The notes beneath the pieces were generated by a model. The model had not been told where the DNA came from and did no database searches. It was given only the letters and a program-made list of their open reading frames with translations. A DNA stretch of 5,716 nt, taken from Candidatus Bathyarchaeota archaeon (GTDB taxonomy: Archaea; Thermoproteota; Bathyarchaeia; Bathyarchaeales; SOJC01). The stretch is from contig JAGLZJ010000061.1 in assembly GCA_023131555.1 (NCBI GenBank), positions 1 through 5,716 of the forward strand, in the 5' to 3' direction. Shown one piece after another: positions 1 through 4,442 of this stretch. The translations under genes and the position numbers were made by a program. Each line of letters opens with the position of its first letter. The first letter of the stretch is position 1.

Positions 1-1
1 C

Positions 2-475
2 AAAGATAGTACTAAGATAATCGCGCCAAAGAGCTGCGTTTCAAAACTCGGTGGAAACGTCATGACACTAAAGGCAGGCAAAGAAGCAATGGTAGACAGC
101 ATAAAGGTCAGAGCCGTAGAGGCCTACAACATTAAGCGGTTCCGGTCCCCCGGAAACCCCTACCACCCTAAGGACTTGGGAGTTGGTTACCTCATAACTG
201 TTGAAGGCAAGACAATCTATCACGCTGGAGACACAGATTTCATTCCCGAGATGCGGGAGCTCGGGCATGTGGATGTAGCTCTGCTTCCCAGCGGGGACAC
301 CTACACGATGAATAACGTCGAAGCAGCTGAAGCTGCGATAGCCATTAACCCTGCAACTGCAATGCCGATGCATCGCTGGGACACCAGTCCTGAAGAATTC
401 AAGAAAAGGGTGGAAGCTGATTCAGAAGTAAAAGTCATGTTGTTGCGAGAAGGCGAGGAACATCAGATAGACTGA
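2..475 (+). CDS. MBL-fold metal-dependent hydrolase, UlaG/UPF0173-like (5' truncated)
   Basis: The reading frame is open from the left edge to a TGA at 473-475, giving 157 visible residues. The ATG at 62 is an internal Met, because the frame continues upstream with coding-like sequence (…APKSCVSKLGGNV). Family proteins are usually about 220-230 residues, so roughly the first third, including the HxHxDH metal motif, lies outside the window. Visible hallmarks are NPYHPKDLGVGYLI, then YHAGDTDFIPEM with the metal-ligand His-Ala-Gly-Asp at bases 221-232, DVALLPSGDTYTM, and a late His in MPMHRW (His codon 371-373). This block order matches the UPF0173/UlaG-like branch of the metallo-beta-lactamase fold, predicted soluble hydrolases that bind Mn or Zn. 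UlaG itself is an ascorbate-6-phosphate lactonase, but the substrate cannot be inferred here. Most relatives read MPMHY where this one reads MPMHRWD. Family confidence is high, specific function unknown. Confidence 0.88.
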   Translation, partial: KDSTKIIAPKSCVSKLGGNVMTLKAGKEAMVDSIKVRAVEAYNIKRFRSPGNPYHPKDLGVGYLITVEGKTIYHAGDTDFIPEMRELGHVDVALLPSGDTYTMNNVEAAEAAIAINPATAMPMHRWDTSPEEFKKRVEADSEVKVMLLREGEEHQID

Positions 476-585
476 TCTGAACAAGTTAACGAATGTATAT
501 GCGTACACACATCCTCTTACCCTCCGAAACTTCAGGCACAGACAAGAGAAGTGCTTGATGGCGTTTCTTGGATCTTAACATACGA

Positions 586-593
586 TTCATAAA
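586..593 (+). promoter_or_regulatory. Putative archaeal TATA box for the ORF at 615
   Basis: TTCATAAA is centred about 26 bases before the ATG at 615, the usual archaeal distance from TATA box to transcription start. It would give a transcript beginning at or very near the ATG, and no Shine-Dalgarno sequence precedes that ATG, which fits a leaderless message. The match to the TATA consensus is moderate. The rest of 476-614 holds no gene that I can support. Confidence 0.35.
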
Positions 594-614
594 GGCTAAG
601 CGTGTTCTTCGTAG

Positions 615-791
615 ATGAAGAATATCCTAGCAGCCTCATGCTCGCGATGTGTTGATTTGACTTCAGCCTTTGAAATCGTTGCAGTTTTTGCATTGATGTT
701 TGTGGGAATCACGGTTGCAACGCTTTGGTTCGCTCATTCTTCTTCAAAGATAGAGAGTAAGAGGGAAATCCGAAAAAGAAGATTTCAGTAG
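615..791 (+). CDS. Small single-pass membrane protein, 58 aa (possibly the 5' part of a frameshifted gene)
   Basis: ATG at 615, TAG at 789-791. The translation begins MKNILAASCSRCVDLTSAFE and continues into a hydrophobic stretch (about residues 18-40, IVAVFALMFVGITVATLWFA), then a strongly basic tail (KIESKREIRKRRF). This is the pattern of one membrane helix with a cytoplasmic, positively charged C-terminus. A CxxC pair (residues 9 and 12) precedes the helix. I recognise no family. Support comes from the clear helix and tail and from a TATA-like box at a leaderless spacing. The frame ends just where an overlapping -1 frame opens and runs into a zinc ribbon (812-925), so this could be the first half of a single TM/zinc-ribbon gene of about 103 aa. 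Whether it is a complete gene is uncertain. Confidence 0.5.
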   Translation: MKNILAASCSRCVDLTSAFEIVAVFALMFVGITVATLWFAHSSSKIESKREIRKRRFQ

Positions 792-811
792 TCGATAAGC
801 ACTTCAATGAA

Positions 812-925
812 ATGCTGAGGATTGAGTGCCCATATTGCAGGACAATCTACAGGCCAACAGAGCCGGAATGCCCAAACTGCAGCACTAGCACGCAGAAGCT
901 GCTTCTACCAGAAATGCCAGAATGA
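812..925 (+). CDS. Small zinc-ribbon protein, 37 aa (possibly the 3' part of a frameshifted gene)
   Basis: ATG at 812, TGA at 923-925. The translation contains IECPYCRTIY and PECPNCSTST, so four cysteines (residues 6, 9, 20, 23) form a CPxC-x10-CPxC zinc ribbon, common in archaeal cytoplasmic tails and small proteins. No Shine-Dalgarno sequence precedes the ATG. The same frame is open back to a TAA at 758-760 and overlaps the end of the 615-791 ORF by about 30 bases. That upstream extension reads KKKISVVDKHFNEMLRIECP, a natural linker after the basic tail of the membrane ORF, so the ribbon may be the C-terminal domain of one protein read through a -1 shift near 773-777. The ribbon is well supported, the start is not. 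Confidence 0.5.
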   Translation: MLRIECPYCRTIYRPTEPECPNCSTSTQKLLLPEMPE

Positions 926-961
926 ATCCGCTCTTGACCGCCAGAGCTTCTGATTGCTCCT

Positions 962-970
962 GAAAAACAA
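962..970 (-). terminator. Possible T-tract terminator of feoAB
   Basis: About 25-30 bases after the feoB stop (992-994) the minus strand reads TTGTTTTTC. Archaeal termination commonly needs only a short run of T residues. One run of five Ts is weak evidence. The remaining bases between 926 and 991 show nothing else. Confidence 0.25.
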
Positions 971-991
971 GGCTGTTCCATCCCTGCTTGG

Positions 992-2938
992 TCACCAGAT
1001 GTTCGCTATCGTAAGCAGTCTGAAAGCTATGCCACCCGCTATTAGAGCGAATGACACCTCGAACACTGTGATCACCCAAGCTTTCTTCCAACCCAGCTCC
1101 TTGACTAGTGCTGCAATCGTTGAGATGCAGGGGATGTACAGCATTGCCACCAACGTGAAGACGATCATCTGAATTGGACCAAACTCGGGGACTTGACTGA
1201 AATTCGATGTTCCGAGAAGAGTTGCAAGCATTACCAAACTCAGCTCTTTCCTCAGTACTCCGAATATCAAAGCTATACCTGTGACTGCCGGTAGCCCGAG
1301 CCAGTTGACAGTGATCGGACTCATAATTTCCGCGATTGAATCCAGTAAACCGAGGAGTTCTACACTCTTAATCACGAGACTTCCTGCAATAATGAGGGGA
1401 AAAGCCATTTTCACAAACTCCTTCAGCCTGAAGAAAGTCTGCGTTACTACAGTCTTCGAATGGGGAAGCCTGTAGTCGTGCATTTCCATTATGAGACCAG
1501 TAGGCTCACCAGGAAGAGTCTTAAAGGCAATCCTGCCCAGAATCAATACAAGTAACATATTGATGACATACAGCATTAACGCCCATTCAACGCCGACATA
1601 GGCACCTACAAGACCTAGGATAATGACGCTGGTGGCAGCGCAAGGCACTAGAGTCACCACAAAAATTGCAAGGAGCCTTTCTCTCTCTGTTTCCATAATT
1701 CTGCAGCCAAGGCATGCCGGCACGTTACATCCGAAACCAAGCATCATAGGAATGAACGCTTTTCCGTGCAAACCTATCCTATGCATCACGTTGTCCATTA
1801 AGAAGGCGATTCTGCTCAGATATCCAGAGTCTTCAAGCAAATACAGCACTAAGTAGAAAGGTAAAAGGTAAGGTAAAGCTACTGCAGTTCCTGCGATGAG
1901 CCCTTCGATTATTCCTCCCCAAATTAGCTCCCCTACAGGTCCAGTTCCGAATAAACCTCTGATGAGTGGTTCTAGGCTGTAGAAGAGGTTACTGAGAGCG
2001 CTCGAGGCGTAGTCTCCTAGGACGAAAATTCCTAAGAAGGTAAGAAGGATTGCGGCAATCATTATTGGGTATCCCAGCATTCTGTGGGTCGTGATTGAGT
2101 GGAGTGTTTCCGCCACGGGGGGTTTCTCCGGTGGAACTATGACCTGCACTTCCCTGGCAATACAGCCTGCCATCTCGTAACGTTCAGATGTTATGACGGT
2201 GGAGCACGAGTGCCCATGAATGCCCTCGATTTCTGCTCTCAGACTTCTGACGACGTTGAGCGTTTCCGGACTGATGGTTTTAACTCTGCTCTCGATCCGT
2301 TCGTCTCCTTCGAGAAGCTTTATAGTTGTCCATCTTGTTCCGTAGGGAAGCTGAAGCTTCTCAATTACCTTACTCAGGGTTTCGATCTTAGCTTCGACTT
2401 CCTCTCCGTACTTCATTTCCTTGGGGGTTAGGCCTCCCTTTTCAATGAAGTCGATTGTGGTCACTAGCAGTTCATAGAGACCTGTTTGATTCGGGGCGAT
2501 GGTTGGAACTACTGGTACACCTAAGGCCTCTTCAAGCATTTTATGATCAATCTGAATGCCTTTCCTTTTTGCGATGTCCATTTGGTTGAGGGCAATGACC
2601 ATGGGTGTCTCCAGTTCGATTAATTGCAGAGTGAAGAAGAGGTTCCTTTCCAGGACTGATGCGTCTACAACATTGATGACAAGATCAGGTTTCTCAATTG
2701 CAATGTATTCCCGTGATATGAGTTCTTCTAGGGAAAAAGTGGAGAGTGAATAGATGCCGGGGAGGTCGATGACATCTATCGTGTAGCCTTGGAAATGGAG
2801 AGTTCCTTCAGCTTTCTCTACAGTTTTTCCAGGCCAGTTGCCGATATGTTGATGCATACCAGTAAGGTGATTGAAAATGACTGATTTTCCGACGTTCGCG
2901 TTACCGGCTAGAGCGATAACAAGGCGTTTCTTGTTCAC
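992..2938 (-). CDS. feoB: Ferrous iron transport protein B (FeoB)
   Basis: GTP-dependent inner-membrane Fe(II) importer of 648 aa, full length for an archaeal FeoB. The start is GTG at 2938-2936, overlapping the feoA stop as GTGA, so the two are translationally coupled. The N-terminal G domain (about residues 5-165) has G1 GNANVGKS (12-19), the G2 Thr in NWPGKT (39), G3 DLPG (58-61), G4 NQMD (118-121) and a G5-like VPTIAPN (144-150). A helical spacer (about 175-280) follows. The membrane part starts near 288. It contains the FeoB signatures LEDSGYLSRIAFLMD (368-382), the first Gate motif GFGCNVPA (401-408) with VPCAAT (431-436), and the second Gate motif YIPCISTIAALVKELGW (601-617). G1 has Ala where most homologues have Pro (GNPNVGKS). 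Extra cysteines C409 and C412 follow the conserved C404. A DtxR-type repressor is divergently encoded, so iron-responsive control is likely. Identity is very secure. Confidence 0.97.
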   Translation of the reverse strand: MNKKRLVIALAGNANVGKSVIFNHLTGMHQHIGNWPGKTVEKAEGTLHFQGYTIDVIDLPGIYSLSTFSLEELISREYIAIEKPDLVINVVDASVLERNLFFTLQLIELETPMVIALNQMDIAKRKGIQIDHKMLEEALGVPVVPTIAPNQTGLYELLVTTIDFIEKGGLTPKEMKYGEEVEAKIETLSKVIEKLQLPYGTRWTTIKLLEGDERIESRVKTISPETLNVVRSLRAEIEGIHGHSCSTVITSERYEMAGCIAREVQVIVPPEKPPVAETLHSITTHRMLGYPIMIAAILLTFLGIFVLGDYASSALSNLFYSLEPLIRGLFGTGPVGELIWGGIIEGLIAGTAVALPYLLPFYLVLYLLEDSGYLSRIAFLMDNVMHRIGLHGKAFIPMMLGFGCNVPACLGCRIMETERERLLAIFVVTLVPCAATSVIILGLVGAYVGVEWALMLYVINMLLVLILGRIAFKTLPGEPTGLIMEMHDYRLPHSKTVVTQTFFRLKEFVKMAFPLIIAGSLVIKSVELLGLLDSIAEIMSPITVNWLGLPAVTGIALIFGVLRKELSLVMLATLLGTSNFSQVPEFGPIQMIVFTLVAMLYIPCISTIAALVKELGWKKAWVITVFEVSFALIAGGIAFRLLTIANIW

Positions 2939-3201
2939 GCCTCTACTCTCACGAAAACCCTCTTTGCCATTCCTCTACCTAGCGCCAGCTTGGAGCCCCT
3001 TACCTTAAGTTCCAGTGGACCATGGAACGGAGCCGACTGAATTAGGGTTACCTTAGTTCCGGGGGTCAACCCCATATCCTCTAATCTTTTTCTGAATCCC
3101 CATCTGCGACGATGGCGACCAATCTGAGGTTCTGGTGAATCGCCGATTGAAACTATGATTCCGCTTTCGCCATTTTTCAGCTGAGTTAGTGACCGCTCCA
3201 G
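2935..3201 (-). CDS. feoA: Ferrous iron transport protein A (FeoA), non-canonical CTG start
   Basis: Small SH3-like cytoplasmic partner of FeoB, 88 aa if begun at CTG 3201-3199. Core family features are visible: SLTQLKNGESGIIVSI at the N-terminus, RLEDMGLTPGTKVTLIQSAP in the middle, and the C-terminal strand pair LELKVRGSKLALGRGMAKRVFV. The stop TGA (2937-2935) overlaps the feoB GTG. An in-frame TAA (3204-3202) sits directly before the CTG, and no ATG, GTG or TTG lies between it and the core. CTG, or another non-standard codon, must therefore start the protein, unless the gene is broken by a nonsense mutation or a sequence error. GAGAGG at 3213-3208 is well spaced for a CTG start. A basic insert (DSPEPQIGRHRRRWGF, residues 21-36) makes the first loop longer than in textbook FeoA. 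The family call is firm, the start is not. Confidence 0.85.
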   Translation of the reverse strand: MERSLTQLKNGESGIIVSIGDSPEPQIGRHRRRWGFRKRLEDMGLTPGTKVTLIQSAPFHGPLELKVRGSKLALGRGMAKRVFVRVEA

Positions 3202-3207
3202 TTAGAT

Positions 3208-3213
3208 CCTCTC
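3208..3213 (-). promoter_or_regulatory. Putative ribosome binding site for feoA
   Basis: The minus strand reads GAGAGG-ATCTAA-CTG. This purine-rich, GAGG-containing element lies six bases before the CTG at 3201, a normal Shine-Dalgarno distance. It is the main sequence argument that feoA begins at CTG rather than being a pseudogene. Confidence 0.4.
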
Positions 3214-3244
3214 TGTGAATTTCGTCATCTGTATATTTGGAAAA

Positions 3245-3256
3245 CTTATAAATAAG
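3245..3256 (-). promoter_or_regulatory. TATA-like promoter core of feoAB, nearly palindromic
   Basis: CTTATAAATAAG has 5-bp arms CTTAT/ATAAG around AA, so both strands carry a TATA-like element. Reading toward feoA, a start about 26 bases downstream of its centre would fall near 3224-3226, leaving a leader of about 25 bases that includes the GAGAGG element. The same core could also fire toward the regulator gene, though a second box at 3264-3272 fits that gene better. Confidence 0.5.
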
Positions 3257-3263
3257 GATTTAG

Positions 3264-3272
3264 TTAAATATA
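3264..3272 (+). promoter_or_regulatory. Putative TATA box for the DtxR-family gene
   Basis: TTAAATATA is centred near 3268. Transcription would start near 3294, leaving a leader of roughly 33 bases to the TTG at 3328. It lies inside GTTA-AATA-TAAC (3263-3274), an imperfect dyad whose half-sites resemble those of the perfect dyad at 3282-3294. Confidence 0.45.
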
Positions 3273-3281
3273 ACAAAGTTA

Positions 3282-3294
3282 AGTTAGACTAACT
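3282..3294. promoter_or_regulatory. Putative DtxR/IdeR-type operator (iron box)
   Basis: AGTTAGACTAACT is a perfect 13-bp inverted repeat around A3288. With its left flank (TTAAGTTAGACTAAC) it closely follows the known DtxR/IdeR consensus TTAGGTTAGGCTAACCTAA, matching at most positions of the central GTTAG-N-CTAAC core. It lies between the predicted TATA box and the start of the divergent dtxR-like gene, overlapping the predicted transcription start. That placement suits autorepression by steric block. It is about 30 bases from the feoAB TATA element on the upstream side, so direct repression of feoAB would need a second site or oligomer spreading. Confidence 0.65.
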
Positions 3295-3313
3295 CTGGAG
3301 AAGAATAAGCCAT

Positions 3314-3319
3314 AGAGGA
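3314..3319 (+). promoter_or_regulatory. Ribosome binding site supporting a TTG start
   Basis: AGAGGA lies eight bases before the TTG at 3328. An in-frame TAG at 3313-3315 rules out any upstream start, and the next in-frame ATG is deep inside the winged helix. This element therefore supports TTG as the start. Confidence 0.5.
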
Positions 3320-3327
3320 ACTACTCC

Positions 3328-3813
3328 TTGGCAAGAACTGACGAAACTGAACTCACCAAAAGCGAGGAAGGTTACATAGAAACAATATATGCTCTCATAG
3401 AAGAACATGGCTTCGCCAGGGTAGCAGACATAGCTAAAACACTGGGCATCAAACCTCCAAGCGTTACAAGTATGCTGAAAAGATTGGATTGCCAGAATTT
3501 TGTTAAGTACACTCGCTACAGAGGTGTCACATTAACTACTAAAGGAAGATCAATAGCACGTAAGCTTGGCAGGAGACATAGAGCGTTAAAAGATTTCTTA
3601 ATTCTTCTAGGAGTCCCTGAAGATAGTGCTGAAGCCGACGCGTGTGAGATGGAACACAAGGTGAACCCTGAAACTATCAGAAAAATCTCGAAGTTTGTGG
3701 AATTCGTGCAGACGGCTCCTAATACTCCTCCTTTCTTACTCCATTTCAAGAAGTATGAAAAAACTGGAAAGCGTCCAAGTCACTGTAAGCTGGAGCAGAA
3801 GAATGCAGAATAG
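3328..3813 (+). CDS. DtxR/MntR-family metal-dependent transcriptional repressor
   Basis: A 161-aa cytoplasmic DNA-binding protein with a TTG start and a TAG stop. Residues about 10-70 are a winged helix-turn-helix: YIETIYALIEEHGFARVADIA, the recognition helix region KPPSVTSMLKRL (42-53), and the wing YRGVTLTTKG (64-73). Residues about 75-135 are the metal-binding dimerisation domain with H84, C106, E109 and H110 (ACEMEH). There is no C-terminal SH3 domain, so the architecture is the short MntR type. In DtxR the corresponding ligands are Met10, Cys102, Glu105 and His106. Here Cys106 is DtxR-like (MntR has Glu99), but the Met10/Asp8 position appears to be Gly15, with E18 matching MntR Glu11. 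Divergent to feoAB with an iron-box-like dyad between, so Fe(II)-dependent repression is the best inference. Mn(II) sensing is possible. Confidence 0.93.
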   Translation: MARTDETELTKSEEGYIETIYALIEEHGFARVADIAKTLGIKPPSVTSMLKRLDCQNFVKYTRYRGVTLTTKGRSIARKLGRRHRALKDFLILLGVPEDSAEADACEMEHKVNPETIRKISKFVEFVQTAPNTPPFLLHFKKYEKTGKRPSHCKLEQKNAE

Positions 3814-3843
3814 GAAAGCGATGTGGATTTAACACGTTTCTGG

Positions 3844-4173
3844 TTATTTTTTTCGCTCTACTGTAATTCTGCAGCTTGTAGCTAGTGCTGTTAATACGCC
3901 CAAAGCGGCAAGCCATGGGGCAATTAGCGCTCCAACAACCCCGATTGTAGCAGGTATCTCAAGAAGCGTCTTGCCTTCTACGTCTTTGACAATCAATCTC
4001 GTCACGTTCCCTTCATGTAGGAGCTCCTTGACCTTTTCAATTAAGTAGTCTGCGGCAACCTCAAACTCCTCTTTCACGACCTTAGAGGCTTTCGTACCGC
4101 AGTTAGAGCAGAACTCGTCATCCTCTTGGAGCTTGACGCCACACTTCGAGCAGTAAACCAATCCGTTCACCAC
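3844..4173 (-). CDS. Zinc-ribbon plus DUF4342 protein
   Basis: 109 aa from GTG 4173-4171, stop TAA at 3846-3844. The N-terminus has a double-CxxC zinc ribbon, YCSKCG and FCSNCG (C8, C11, C22, C25). It is followed by a DUF4342 domain (about 33-107): a helix containing YLIEKVKELLHEGNVTRLIV, then EGKTLLEIPATIGVVGALIA, a hydrophobic segment (about 75-100), and a basic end CRITVERKK. The domain has no established function that I know of. The hydrophobic segment could be membrane-associated or buried. The start is ambiguous: tandem GTGs at 4173 and 4170, or TTG at 4161, which would give 105 aa beginning MVYCSKCG and has a strong Shine-Dalgarno match upstream. The gene converges on the dtxR-like gene with about 30 bases between stops, so it is probably not part of the iron unit. 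Confidence 0.85.
   Translation of the reverse strand: MVNGLVYCSKCGVKLQEDDEFCSNCGTKASKVVKEEFEVAADYLIEKVKELLHEGNVTRLIVKDVEGKTLLEIPATIGVVGALIAPWLAALGVLTALATSCRITVERKK
3847..3853 (+). terminator. T7 tract, probable terminator of the dtxR-like gene
   Basis: TTTTTTT lies about 35 bases after the regulator's stop. No stem-loop precedes it, as expected for archaeal T-tract termination. The same bases on the other strand encode the final lysine codons of the DUF4342 gene. Confidence 0.5.
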
Positions 4174-4174
4174 C
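4167..4174 (-). promoter_or_regulatory. Shine-Dalgarno-like GGTGGTGA that decides the DUF4342 gene start
   Basis: The minus strand reads GGTGGTGA-ACGGA-TTG, one mismatch from the archaeal consensus GGAGGTGA and five bases from TTG 4161-4159. If it acts as a ribosome binding site, translation starts at TTG and the annotated GTG codons are part of the site. If the message is leaderless, GTG 4173 is the start. A weak TATA-like CTTATCTA near 4195-4202 leaves the second option open. Confidence 0.4.
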
Positions 4175-4277
4175 TATGAGCAGACGTTTGCGGTAGATAA
4201 GCAGTTACCACCGAGAGAGAGGAATCATACTAATCGGTGAGCCAACGTTTTACCTAAGCATTCATACGCTGAAACGG

Positions 4278-4293
4278 TGTAAACGTCTTTACA
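4278..4293. repeat. 16-bp inverted repeat in the DUF4342/carboxypeptidase spacer
   Basis: TGTAAA-CGTC-TTTACA has perfect 6-bp arms and a 4-base spacer. It lies about 105 bases before the DUF4342 start and 150 bases before the carboxypeptidase start. A related ACGTTTTAC at 4245-4253 pairs imperfectly with GTAAACGT inside it. It could be a regulator site or a small hairpin. No family is recognised. Confidence 0.35.
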
Positions 4294-4404
4294 ACCTCAC
4301 TTCGAAGCTTACTGCGCGCGCATGGCTGCAATGGACTTCAGTGTGCACGCATGGATGCCAAGACCTAGGCGCTTGTTAGATACACGTTAGGGAACATGCG
4401 CAAG

Positions 4405-4414
4405 TCATATATCC
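4405..4414 (+). promoter_or_regulatory. TATA box for the M32 carboxypeptidase gene
   Basis: TCATATATCC is centred about 33 bases before the ATG at 4443, putting the transcription start a few bases before the ATG. No Shine-Dalgarno sequence precedes the ATG, which agrees with a leaderless or near-leaderless mRNA. Apart from this and the inverted repeat, the 4174-4442 spacer shows no gene or RNA that I can support. Confidence 0.5.
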
Positions 4415-4442
4415 ATGAAGGAAGCTATCGCTTTCGATTGAT

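Noticed and set aside
68..373. Minus-strand ORF of 101 aa opposite the MBL-fold gene
   Set aside because: Antisense to a clear family member, and the translation resembles no protein family. A shadow frame.
488..515. TGTATATGCGTACACA dyad-like sequence after the MBL-fold gene
   Set aside because: The possible stem is only four base pairs with no T-tract after it, so neither a terminator nor an operator can be supported.
885..1091. Minus-strand ORF of 68 aa overlapping the 3' end of feoB
   Set aside because: Overlaps feoB in another frame on the same strand, with no recognisable domain.
954..2753. Several plus-strand ORFs of 64-110 aa within 954-2753
   Set aside because: All are antisense to feoB, whose frame is intact with all family motifs. 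Their translations lack domain features.
3516..3749. Minus-strand ORF of 77 aa opposite the DtxR-family gene
   Set aside because: Shadow of a well-conserved coding frame.
4320..4359. Imperfect direct repeat GCATGGCTGC / GCATGGATGCC spaced 29 bases
   Set aside because: Only two short copies with mismatches and no array structure, so within chance expectation. Not CRISPR-like.
4415..4441. Eight-codon ORF MKEAIAFD ending one base before the carboxypeptidase ATG
   Set aside because: The predicted transcription start (about 4436) lies inside it, so its ATG would not be on the mRNA. The likeness to the feoA mini-ORF is probably chance.
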